Positions 21,001 to 30,400 of a stretch of DNA of 45,715 nt are shown piece after piece (position 1 is the stretch's first letter; each line of letters begins with the position of its first letter). This DNA comes from Leidyana gryllorum EB-2025a (taxonomy: Eukaryota > Apicomplexa): the NCBI GenBank assembly GCA_048772705.1, contig JBLWGC010000025.1:1-45715 (forward strand), given 5' to 3'. A program made the translations under genes and the position numbers. Under the pieces are notes generated by a model. That model saw nothing but the letters and a program-made list of their open reading frames with translations. It was not told the origin of the DNA and ran no database searches.

Positions 21001-21193
21001 ATGTCGACGTATCAAGTATGTTGAGCTCGGCGCCGGAGTCTATCAGGGCGCGTACGGTTGTTCGTTTGCCGGTTGTCGGGTGCTTCAGATCCCAGCTCAC
21101 TGAGGCAGTCCAACCTATTCTGTGCGGGTTGTCGTCAAGTCGTAATGCTGTGAAACAGCTGGGTTCCCCCCGGTGCTTTCGGTGGGCCGGGGG
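18099..21193 (-). pseudogene. Element D pol body: PR-RT-RH-IN
   Basis: Open minus-strand frame of about 1000 codons. Protease has LIDSGAELNILD. Reverse transcriptase has KKDTATPRMVVNYK, DLKSGFHQVRI and YVDDVLVYS (about 20098-20124). RNase H has TTDASNEAIGA, HERELYAIE and TDHKPL. Integrase has GGHMASDRTL, CRKCDSCQKTK, SIDLLCLP, ADRDSRW and HPQTNGMAERA. It ends in the FHVSRLTRYNG motif beside the solo LTR. Looks open within this stretch; the element is disrupted by insertions on both sides. Confidence 0.9.
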
Positions 21194-21455
21194 TGTAACC
21201 TGACTCTAAGGCCGGGTTCGTAGTGCTCAGGTGAATGCTTCGTCCGCTACGTAAAACCATTGTTGTTCCAATGCAGGCACGTGAAAGGTAAGTCACAAAG
21301 GTACGTCTAATCTAGAGTCTATATATGTGTCTCCGTTAATGCCGGTGCCGGCCGGCCGGAGACGGAGACACACACACTGGTGAACCGGTCCCGGCCGGTC
21401 ACCGATGAGCGTCCTCCTTGCAGTAACTATCCGTGTAACCGTTCTAACGGTTACA
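21194..21455 (-). repeat. Solo LTR inserted between gag and pol of element D
   Basis: 262 bp, TGTAAC...TTACA ends, GGGGG duplications at 21189-21193 and 21456-21460. The minus strand has TGTCTCCGTCTCCGGCCGG...AACGGAGACACATATATA, then an ATG frame starting MVLRSGRSIHLS that ends Gly-Tyr at the LTR edge. It is the clearest TATA-box LTR here. No full copy in the window. Confidence 0.9.
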
Positions 21456-21465
21456 GGGGGTGCGG

Positions 21466-21644
21466 TCAAAAATCCTCCTTCTCGGAATCCGTGCTATTCT
21501 CTAATCCCGGTTGGTTACCCTCCATGGCGTTGTACACTGTGCGCTGTGGCTTCGGCTCGTTTCGTTTTCGACGTTCTGGACACTGTCTCGTCATGTGGTC
21601 CGCCTTGCCGCATATGTAGCATAAGCGATTTTGCTCGCAATGCT
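21466..21644 (-). pseudogene. Element D gag, C-terminal part with CCHC knuckle
   Basis: Contains NRLCYICGKADHMTRQC followed by a basic and then acidic tail ending in GAG-GAT-TTT-TGA, the same junction as in E, F and B. It is cut on its 5' side by element B, with ATGCT duplicated on both sides. Confidence 0.87.
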
Positions 21645-21835
21645 TGTAAGGTGAACATCTATCACCGGCGACCCGGAGGCCGGCCGGCACGTGGACCCGG
21701 AGACGGAGACAGGGAGAGTACAAACACGCACGTGTTTCAGTATTAGTTTTTTCGAGTGACTTACCTGCACAATGAACAACGAACTACAAAACCAGTCCAT
21801 TAGCTCGGGACCAGCAGCGGAGAAGGCGGGTTACA
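21645..21835 (+). repeat. 5' LTR of element B
   Basis: TGTAAGGTGA...GCGGGTTACA, 191 bp, with GGAGGCCGGCCGGCACGTGG, CGGAGACGGAGACA, a TATA-like AGTACAAACAC and the gag ATG at 21772. The primer site TGGTAGCAGTGCG is at 21837-21849. Confidence 0.94.
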
Positions 21836-21877
21836 CTGGTAGCAGTGCGCCTCGTTACGAACAACTCGGGATCAGAT
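21772..21877 (+). pseudogene. Element B gag, N-terminal part
   Basis: Frame from the LTR ATG (MNNELQNQSISS), through Gly-Tyr at the LTR edge and Thr-Gly-Ser-Ser-Ala over the primer site, to the CAGAT duplication where element E begins. Confidence 0.82.
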
Positions 21878-22086
21878 TATAACCGGGGGGTAGGTCCGGT
21901 GGGGATTGGTCTAGGTTCTGTCCTATCTGTTTGCCGTTCCTAAGCTGTAGCATAGTTAGATCTGTTGTTTCACTGTTCATGCACTCCGGTTCCAAAAAAG
22001 GTTCGTGTGTTTCGTGTCTGTTTGTTTACGTCTCCGTCTCCGGGTTTCCGGTCATGCCGGTCTGCCGGTGATGGTCTTCGGTTACA
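21878..22086 (-). repeat. 3' LTR of element E
   Basis: Minus strand TGTAACCGAAGACC...CCCCGGTTATA, 209 bp, ending TA not CA. It is preceded on the minus strand by the purine tract AAGAGGGGGAAGAG. Confidence 0.93.
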
Positions 22087-22099
22087 CTCTTCCCCCTCT

Positions 22100-25000
22100 T
22101 CAGTTGTCCAGGTCACGGCCCTCCAACTCTTCTTGTGTGTAGGGGATTCTGGTGGTTGGTCTTGCATTAAATTCTCGTCGAAACTGCAGTACAAGATCCA
22201 TGGCGTCACCTTCTCGAATAACTGTGATCGGTTCCCACGTTGCCTGGCTGTCGGGGTACCCTCGCCACTTGATCTGCCATCTGTAACCGTTCGCCGTACG
22301 CCGTTCTCCAATCACTGACTCCATTTGATATACCGGTTCGGGTGAGCTGGGTGGGGTTCCAACGTATCGCTGCAGCCTGCTAACGTGAAAACGATTGTGT
22401 ACCTGCAGCTGTGGTGGGAGTTCTAACTGGTACACGTCTCCTGGAATACAGGCACTGACTCGGAATGGGCCAATTCGGCTAGGCGACAGCTTCGTCCTTC
22501 TGAGGCCTACCAACTGTTTAGTCAAGAGTAAGACGTAATCGCCTTCTGAGAAAACTTCCTCCCTCCGATGTTGGTCTGCGGCTCGCCTTTGTTGCTCCTG
22601 TGCGTGACGTATCCTATCAGTGATCTCTTGCAGTCGGCTGAGTTCGCTTTGAAAGCTTGGCGGGGTGTTATTTGGGTTTGGAGGCAGTGTTGCTTGCATG
22701 GGGCCTCTGAATGAATGTCCCGTGTCAGCCTCGTGAGGTGAGATGCCCGTTGATTCGTTGATTGTTGTATTCATGGCTATTTCAACCACGGGTATTAGAA
22801 TCGTCCATGAGTCGCCAAGTCCCTCGCACGTTGCCTTCAATATTTGAATGAGTGTCCGATGTGCACGCTCCAGTAGACCATTGGTCTGAGGATGGAATGC
22901 TGTACTGGGTTTCAGCCTTGTTCCCAGTTTGCTGAGCATCTCGTTCCACACCTCCGAGCACCAGCGCGAATCTCGATCGCATATGATGGACTCAGGGCAG
23001 CCGTGAGGGCGGATGAGGTGTTGTATGAGGATGTCCGCTGTCTCTCGAGCCGAAACAGTCCGATTGGTAGGAACCAAAATGACTCTCCGAGAAAATCTGT
23101 CTATAATCGTCATCAGACAGTCCTTGCCCGTTTCGCCGTCGGGTGGTAAACAGACCAGGTCTATGCTCACCTGCAACCATGGTCTTTCTGGGGGTGGGAT
23201 TGGATGGAGCAGTCCAGCTGCTCTTTGGTTGGTGGCCTTGATTCGTTGGCATGTATCACATGCCTTACAAAAGGCCCGTACGTCCTTCGCTATGTGTGGC
23301 CAGTAGAAATTGGCCATCACCCTTTTCAGCGTCCTCTCCGTTCCCATGTGTCCACTCAACCGAGATGAGTGGCACTCCTCGAGAATGCGTTTTCTGACCT
23401 CGTCGTCCGGTGGGATGATTATTCTGTCTTCTGAATCGTATATCAGTCCATTGTGTTTGACTTGATCTTCTGACGGGTTGAGCGGTCCGCTCAATCTCTG
23501 CAGTAGCAGCAAAAACTCGGCTTCCTGATTCTGGTATCGGGCAACGTTGCACAACCGCTCTGGGGGTCGACTCAACAGATCCGCCAAGTGGTTCTCGCTC
23601 CCCTTTATATAGTCAATCTTGCATGGATACTGGGAGATTTTAAGTAAGGTTCGAATGACCCTATCCGAGACGTTCTTTCCCTTGACCAGGGTAGCCAATG
23701 GCTTGTGGTCCGTGAATACCTTGAAGGGCTTTGTAAGAAGGTAATGTTTCCATTTTCGCAGAGCCATTTCTATCGCATAAAGCTCACGTTCGTGAACCGG
23801 CCATGCTCGTTGAGCGGTCGTCAGCTTACGGCTCATGAATTCGAGTGGTGTCCGTCCTTCCTCTGGCCACTGCTCCAGTGTGGCGCCAATTGCATCATTT
23901 GATGCATCAGTGGTCACCACTAAGGGGAGGGTTTTATCCATGTGCCCTAGTTTCCGTTCGTCGTCAAAGCATTCCGTCAAATGCTTCCATGCCATCAATA
24001 ATTCTGGTGTCCAGACAACTGCGTCCTTGGCTTTTTCACTCCCAGCTATCACAGTGTGGAACATTTTGACTTTGTCTGCAAACAGAGGTATGAATCGGGA
24101 GTAGTATCCCATAGCTCCAACCAAGGTACTGAGTTCCTTGACTGTTCTGGGTGGTGGGTGCTTGCGAAAGAAGTCCACTCGTGTCTGTGCAGGGTACACG
24201 CCTTCTGCTGTGACCCTATGTCCGGTGAAGTCCACCTCGGTCAGATAGAACTTCGATTTAGTCGGGTTTGGGTATAGTTGGTGCTTTCGTAGCCGATCGA
24301 GTACGGCTCTGAGATGCTCTGTGTGTTCCGCTTGACTGGTACTGTATACCAGCAAGTCGTCCACATATGCCACCACGAACTTTCCAATAAGTCCGTCTAG
24401 TACATCAGTCATCAAGGCGATGAATGCACAAGGAGCATTCTTAAGACCAAAGGGCATGACTGTGTACTGAAACTTGCCGAAAGGAGTAACGAAAGCCGTT
24501 AGCTCCTGGCTCTTTTCGTCAATTCGTATCTGCATGAACCCGGCCTTTAGGTCGATCTTGGAAAAGACCTTCGCGCCTCTCAAGACTGAGAGATTTTCCT
24601 CCGTCGTGGTAGTGGGGAAGGCGTAATTGACCGTTTGATCGTTCAAGCCTTTATAGTTTGTGACCATTCTTGGTACCGGCGTGTCAGCCTTCGGCACCAG
24701 GAAGCAAGGAGCTGACCAGTCGGACTTGGACTGAATCACCTTGCCTTCCTTCATTAGCTGGTGTACCTGCCGTCGTAATTCCTCCGTGTCTGCCTTCCCA
24801 CTGTACGGTCTGGCTGTATATGGGGTCGCATCGGGTTTGAGCTTGATCTCAAAATTATGAAAACCGCGGTCCGGTGGGTACGGTATCTCACTTCTAAACA
24901 AATCACTATATTCCTCCAATATCCACCGACCCTCTTCGTTATGCCTCGGTCCAGCGTTCCGTAACGTCACCTTGTTTGGTTTTGCTACCATTGCTTTCCT

Positions 25001-25444
25001 CGTTGGATCCAGAGTGATCCCTTCTGCTATCACCATGCGACCGTTGCCGTCCGTGCCCAGGACCAACGGGATCGCATGGATCAATGGGAGTCCAATGATG
25101 GCTTGGTAATGGCGATTCCTCACCACTGCGAATTCCGCCGGCCCATAGCGGCCGTGGGTCGTGACCAGGCATGCGTCGACCAGTCCTTCACATCGCGCTG
25201 ATCCCATGCCTTCAATCTGACCTGTTGTCGAATCTTTGACCTTCAGCTCCAGTGCGTGAGCCAACGCGGGGGTCATAATGTTCAGTTCGGCGCCCGAGTC
25301 GATGAGTACATTCACCCGGTGTCCGGTTTTGCTATGCGAATTTGTGACCTCCCACTCTACCGTAGCCGTCCACCCGATGTGCTGGCCTGTGTCCGTTGCT
25401 ATTGCTGTAAAACAAGTTCGTGGCCCGCCGGGGGCCTCTATCAA
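22100..25444 (-). CDS. pol: Pol of element E: PR-RT-RH-IN-chromodomain
   Basis: About 1114 codons from the gag overlap; the first codon is TTG within the T run, so expression by -1 frameshift from gag is likely rather than independent initiation. Protease has LIDSGAELNIM near residue 48. Reverse transcriptase has KADTPVPRMVTNYK, DLKAGFMQIRI and YVDDLLVYS near 358. RNase H has TTDASNDAIGA, HERELYAIE and TDHKPL. Integrase has HMGTERTL, CKACDTCQ, SIDLVCLPP, CDRDSRW and HPQTNGLLERA. The chromodomain (WQIKWRGYPD, ATWEPITVI) is near 1050-1090. Unlike A to D, the stop lies 13 bp before the LTR. Appears intact. Confidence 0.95.
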   Translation of the reverse strand: MIEAPGGPRTCFTAIATDTGQHIGWTATVEWEVTNSHSKTGHRVNVLIDSGAELNIMTPALAHALELKVKDSTTGQIEGMGSARCEGLVDACLVTTHGRYGPAEFAVVRNRHYQAIIGLPLIHAIPLVLGTDGNGRMVIAEGITLDPTRKAMVAKPNKVTLRNAGPRHNEEGRWILEEYSDLFRSEIPYPPDRGFHNFEIKLKPDATPYTARPYSGKADTEELRRQVHQLMKEGKVIQSKSDWSAPCFLVPKADTPVPRMVTNYKGLNDQTVNYAFPTTTTEENLSVLRGAKVFSKIDLKAGFMQIRIDEKSQELTAFVTPFGKFQYTVMPFGLKNAPCAFIALMTDVLDGLIGKFVVAYVDDLLVYSTSQAEHTEHLRAVLDRLRKHQLYPNPTKSKFYLTEVDFTGHRVTAEGVYPAQTRVDFFRKHPPPRTVKELSTLVGAMGYYSRFIPLFADKVKMFHTVIAGSEKAKDAVVWTPELLMAWKHLTECFDDERKLGHMDKTLPLVVTTDASNDAIGATLEQWPEEGRTPLEFMSRKLTTAQRAWPVHERELYAIEMALRKWKHYLLTKPFKVFTDHKPLATLVKGKNVSDRVIRTLLKISQYPCKIDYIKGSENHLADLLSRPPERLCNVARYQNQEAEFLLLLQRLSGPLNPSEDQVKHNGLIYDSEDRIIIPPDDEVRKRILEECHSSRLSGHMGTERTLKRVMANFYWPHIAKDVRAFCKACDTCQRIKATNQRAAGLLHPIPPPERPWLQVSIDLVCLPPDGETGKDCLMTIIDRFSRRVILVPTNRTVSARETADILIQHLIRPHGCPESIICDRDSRWCSEVWNEMLSKLGTRLKPSTAFHPQTNGLLERAHRTLIQILKATCEGLGDSWTILIPVVEIAMNTTINESTGISPHEADTGHSFRGPMQATLPPNPNNTPPSFQSELSRLQEITDRIRHAQEQQRRAADQHRREEVFSEGDYVLLLTKQLVGLRRTKLSPSRIGPFRVSACIPGDVYQLELPPQLQVHNRFHVSRLQRYVGTPPSSPEPVYQMESVIGERRTANGYRWQIKWRGYPDSQATWEPITVIREGDAMDLVLQFRREFNARPTTRIPYTQEELEGRDLDN

Positions 25445-26463
25445 AAATCCGACTCGACTTCATCCGCTTCTTCCGTCATCTCGGTGTCCGCTAGGTGTAC
25501 CGTGGCCGCCTGGAAAGCCCTGGCCTTGCCTCCTTGTCTGATCTGTTGTGGTCCTGATCCCCGCTTCGGACACTTGGCCGAGATGTGCCCACCTTGGCCA
25601 CATATGTAGCAGAGGTTGTTCCTGCTACAATACTCCCGCGTATGGGGATTCTGCAGGCCCACTCCTCGTTTGGTAGCCACCAATACCCTCTGCGTTTGAG
25701 GGGGGTCCTCCGGACACAGTGTTAGCACCAGTGCGACCGCTGCCGTCACTGTCTTCGGGTTCCGTCCTCGGATTGCCAGTTGTTCCGCCTTGGGGAGCCG
25801 CCCGAGGAAGAGATCCACAAGATCGGGTTCGGGAATGCTGCGGATCATACGGCGTGCCTGTCGGAAGGCCAAGGCGAATTGGCGAAGTCGTCCATTTTCC
25901 ACGCGTAGTTCAACAAGCCTTGCTAAGCTCCCACGTTTGTCGGACTCGAATTCGCTAACTACCAGCCTTCTGAAGTGCTCCCAGTCGACCCTTCGGATGT
26001 CCTCCAAGGTCGCATTCGCCCATGCAGAGGCGCCTCCGCGGAACGTTCCGCATGCCACAGCTGGCCAGTGCGCCTTCGGCAGAGCTGCATTGCGAAAACA
26101 ATTCTCCAGCGTATCCAGGTGAAGATTCGGATCCGTGTCGCCATCGAACGGGCCCGCCACTTGCACTGTGGTCCGTATCCAGCTCATCACCCGCAACGCC
26201 ATGTCCATTCCGCTGTGTAATTCTCCGTTTGTGGTCTTCCCGTGATCTGTTTGCTTCGCGATCGTCTTCGAAGCGTCGTCTGATAGGGATTCCACCGCCG
26301 TTTCAGGGTCATCGTGCAAGTTTTTGTCCTCCGTCAGATCATTTGCCGCACTGCTACCAGTATAACCGGGGGGTAGGTCCGGTGGGGATTGGTCTAGGTT
26401 CTGTCCTATCTGTTTGCCGTTCCTAAGCTGTAGCATAGTTAGATCTGTTGTTTCACTGTTCAT
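25441..26463 (-). CDS. gag: Gag of element E
   Basis: About 340 codons. The start is an ATG in the LTR: MNSETTDLT, or the next ATG, MLQLRNGKQ, which matches the LRSx start of the other families better. Gly-Tyr closes the LTR and Thr-Gly-Ser-Ser-Ala covers the primer site. The capsid-like region has MSWIRTTVQVAGPFDG, LHLDTLENCFRN and ACGTFRGGASAWANA. The CCHC knuckle CYICGQGGHISAKC comes before an acidic end. It stops at GAT-TTT-TGA overlapping the pol frame. Confidence 0.92.
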   Translation of the reverse strand: MNSETTDLTMLQLRNGKQIGQNLDQSPPDLPPGYTGSSAANDLTEDKNLHDDPETAVESLSDDASKTIAKQTDHGKTTNGELHSGMDMALRVMSWIRTTVQVAGPFDGDTDPNLHLDTLENCFRNAALPKAHWPAVACGTFRGGASAWANATLEDIRRVDWEHFRRLVVSEFESDKRGSLARLVELRVENGRLRQFALAFRQARRMIRSIPEPDLVDLFLGRLPKAEQLAIRGRNPKTVTAAVALVLTLCPEDPPQTQRVLVATKRGVGLQNPHTREYCSRNNLCYICGQGGHISAKCPKRGSGPQQIRQGGKARAFQAATVHLADTEMTEEADEVESDF

Positions 26464-26569
26464 GCACTCCGGTTCCAAAAAAGGTTCGTGTGTTTCGTGT
26501 CTGTTTGTTTACGTCTCCGTCTCCGGGTTTCCGGTCATGCCGGTCTGCCGGTGATGGTCTTCGGTTACA
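26361..26569 (-). repeat. 5' LTR of element E
   Basis: Same 209 bp as the 3' LTR. The primer site TGGTAGCAGTGCG lies at about 26347-26359 on the minus strand, one base from the LTR. It carries the gag start. Confidence 0.94.
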
Positions 26570-26574
26570 CAGAT

Positions 26575-27452
26575 TGATGACGGAGCAGGAGCTGGAAGGA
26601 TGGACGGAACAGGACACGGCAGACGTCACATCGCCGACGGCGCACAGAGCAACGAAGAATCAGAAAGTCGACAACGGAATAGCACCAGACCACACGACGA
26701 AGGTGATGGGGTGGATACGCAGCGTAGTACAGGTCGCAGGACCGTACGACGGAACATCGGAACCTAGAACTCACCTGGATACCCTAGAAAATTGCTTCAG
26801 AACGACAGCCTTACCATATAGCGCGTGGGTCAAAGTGGCGTGTGGAACCTTCAGAGGTGAAGCCTCGGCATGGGCCAACACGTGCCACGAAAACCTCAAA
26901 AACAGGACATGGGACCAGTTCAGACAGATCGTACAACAGGAGTTCGAAACAGATAAACGAGGACAACTCACGAAGCTAGCGATGCTTAACGCGCAACCAG
27001 GCAGGATCCGCCAATTTGCCATGATGTTCAGGCAACATAGAAGAGGAATAAGCGGCATAGCCGAGAGCGAGTTGGTGGAATTGTTCTTGTCAAGGCTGCC
27101 GCGAGCGGAGCAATTGGCCATCAGGGGACGCGCGCCCAGATCGGTGACCGAGGCAGTGAGTCTCGCACTCACCATGTGCGTGGACAACACGGATCAGACA
27201 CCAGGAGCCCGCTGTCTCACAGCTGGAAGACGAGGAGTGGGACCGAAGAATCCTCACTCCCGCGAACACTGCGAAAAGAACCGATTATGTTACATTTGCG
27301 GGGGCGATGGCCACATGTCCACGCAATGCCCAGAACGCCGGACCATGAACAAACCTCGAGGCAGAACACACCAAGTGGGGCGTAAGGCGTTTCCCGCAGA
27401 AACACAACAAACAGCAACGATGGAATCCGACGGATCAGACGGGGATTTTTGA
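26575..27452 (+). pseudogene. Element B gag, part after E
   Basis: Capsid-like region (MGWIRSVVQVAGPYDG, HLDTLENCFRT, ACGTFRGEASAWANT) and CCHC knuckle CYICGGDGHMSTQC, ending GAT-TTT-TGA over the pol start. An apparent start further upstream belongs to the E LTR and is not B. Closest to the Gags of D and E. Confidence 0.9.
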
Positions 27453-30400
27453 CCCACCCCCTCCCCGCTCAAGAACAGCAGGCAGCAGCGACAGCTGGAG
27501 GGGGGTACGGATGTTTCAGAGCCTTACGAGCGCATGATGCACGCCAGGTAGGATGGACAGCGGCCGTGCATTGGCAGATCGGCAACACGGACACGAGAGA
27601 ATTCACAACGGCATCCGTCCTAGTAGACTCGGGAGCGGAACTGAACCTTATGACACCGGAAGTAGCGACGACACTGCGTCTGAGAACCCGTGAGCCGAAG
27701 GACGAGATGATACACGGAATGGGTACGGCAACATGTACCGGAGATGCAACCGCGGTGGTACGCACACCATCGAATGAGTACGGACCGATGGACTTTGCCA
27801 TCGTCCAGAACAGACATTATGAGGTCATACTGGGCCTCCCCGCCATCCATGGAATGTCTTTGGTATTAGGTACCAACGGAGCCGGAAACATAGTGATAGC
27901 AGAGGGGATGACGCTCAGGGATCGGAATTTGATACTCTCCGCCCAAACCAATCCCGTCAACGTGCGGAAAGTGAAATGCACAAGTGGAGACGAAGGGTGG
28001 ATCGAGGAACGGTTTGGCCATCTCTTCAGGGATAGCCTACCCCTACCCCCCGACAGGGGATTCCACAATTTCCAGATACATCTCAAGGAAGGGGCCACCC
28101 CCTGTGCCAGACGACCGTACACCAACAGGGGAAACGAGGCAGAATTGAGACGACAGGTAGCCGAGCTCCTATCCACGCGAAAAATAGAAAAATCGAAATC
28201 TCCGTGGTCCGCCCCCTGTTTTCTGGTGCCCAAGCAGGGCACGCAAGAACTTCGAATGGTAGTCAACTTCCGCGATTTGAACGAGGCGACTGAGAACTAC
28301 GCCTACCCAACTGCGACCACCGAAGAGAACCTCTCCGTCCTCCGCGGAGCCACCGTATTCTCCAAAATCGATCTCCGCCAAGGGTTCCACCAAATTCAGA
28401 TAGAACCTCGAAGCCGACCACTGACGTCATTCGTTACCCCCTTTGGAAAATATCAGTACAAAGTGATGCCTTTCGGCCTTCGGAACGCCCCATGCGCGTT
28501 CATAGCACTTATGACGGACGTTTTGGACGGGTACATTGGCGAATTCGTGGTCGCCTACGTAGACGACCTACTGATATTCAGCGACACTCGCGAAAACCAT
28601 CGGATACATTTGGAGAAAGTACTAGAACGATTGGACCAGCACAAACTGTTCCCGAATCCGGACAAATCAGCGTTCTTCCTATCGGAAGTCACGTTCACCG
28701 GCCACAGGATTTCAGCCACCGGCATTTACCCCATGGAGACAAAGATAGCCTACTTTAGGAACCTACCACCTCCAGACATCGTCAAGAGACTTAAAGCAGA
28801 AGTATGCGCCATGAACTTCTACGCGCGATTCATACCAAGCTTCGCCGAGAAAGTCAAACCGTTCCATCACATAGCGGCAAAAGCCGCCAAGCCAACAGAC
28901 AGGGTGGACTGGAACGAGGAGCTGAGAACGAAGTGGGCCGACCTGACAAAAGCCTTCAACGATGAGACAAAACTGGGATTGATGAACCCGGAACTACCCC
29001 TCATAGTGACCACAGATGCTTCGAATCACGCCATTGGCGCCACCTTAGAACAAGTTCAAGACGGCCAGAGGCTCCCTCTGGAATTTATGAGCCAAGCTCT
29101 CACGCCCACGCAACAGGCATGGCCTGTACACGAGAGAGAACTTCTGGCGATCGAGCGGGCGCTCAACCGATGGAAACATTTCTTGCTCACGAGAGAGTTT
29201 CAAGTGTTAACCGATCACAAGCCGTTGGCCACACTTGCCAGAACTCGCAATGTATCCGACAGGGTCATTCGCACGCTCATCAAAATCTCACAGTATCCAG
29301 CGCGCATCGATTACATCAGGGGCCAGGACAACCACCTGGCGGACCTTCTCAGTCGCCCTCCCGAACGACGGTGTCATGCAGCAATACCGGACTCAGCAAG
29401 CAGTTTCTTACTATTGATGAAGCGACTCAGTGCGAATATGGAACCCCAGGAAGGACAGGTGAAGCACGCGGGACTGATTTACGATGATGAGGGACGAGTG
29501 ATCGTACCCCCGGACCGTGAGTTAAGGTTGAAAATATTGGAGGAGGCCCACGCATCACTCCTAGGCGGGCACATGGGAAGCGAACGAACCCTAAAACGGG
29601 TCGTCAGCAATTTCACATGGACAGGACTGAGCTCAGACGTCAGGGAGTATTGTTCCAAATGCGATATCTGCCAAAAGACCAAAACCAGCAATCAACGACC
29701 ACTCGGCCTGCTCCATCCCATTGACCCACCCGACCGCCCATGGCAAGAGGTGAGCATAGACTTGCTATCCCTCCCAAAGGACGAGACGTCGGGAATGGAC
29801 TGTATATTCACCATCATAGATCGACTCACGCGAAGGGTCATATTGATCCCGTGCACGAAAGACATATCAGCCGCAGACACTGCGAAGCTTCTCATTCAGC
29901 ATTTGGTCCGACCTCACGGATGCCCACTGATCATAATCTCAGACCGGGACTCACGGTGGCTGTCCGAGGTGTGGGAAGGAATGCTCGACGGCTTAGGAAC
30001 CAAGCTCCGCCCCAGTACCGCCTTCCACCCACAGACCAACGGAATGGTGGAACGGGCACATCGGTCGGTGATACAGCTACTCCGAGCAGCATGCCAGGGC
30101 CTGGAGGAACAGTGGACTGACATCTTACCAGTCATAGAAATGGCACTCAACTCCACCGTCAACCACTCCACTGGCATATCACCCCACGAAGCCGAAACGG
30201 GAGAAATACTACGGACCCCCCTCACACTAGCAGTACCACCACCTCCCAACACAGCGAACGGAATGCCACTCCTCCAATTTGAGCGACTCCAGGAGATCAA
30301 AGACCGTATCACGGCGGCACAGACTCAGCAGAAACAGGCGGCCGACCAAAGGAGGTCCGTTGGAAACTTCGAGGTTGGGGATACAGTCCTACTCAGCACC

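Larger units (their letters stand above)
21878..26569 (-). mobile_element. Chromovirus element E (looks whole)
   Basis: 4692-bp Ty3/gypsy element on the minus strand. It has 209-bp LTRs at both ends, identical by eye, and CAGAT duplications at 21873-21877 and 26570-26574. Gag and pol frames look open. It is the innermost member of the C, D, B, E nest and must be the youngest of those four. Confidence 0.95.

Noticed and set aside
26448-26574. Plus-strand start of the frame leading into B gag
   Set aside because: This beginning lies in the E LTR read on the opposite strand; the B start is in the B LTR at 21772.
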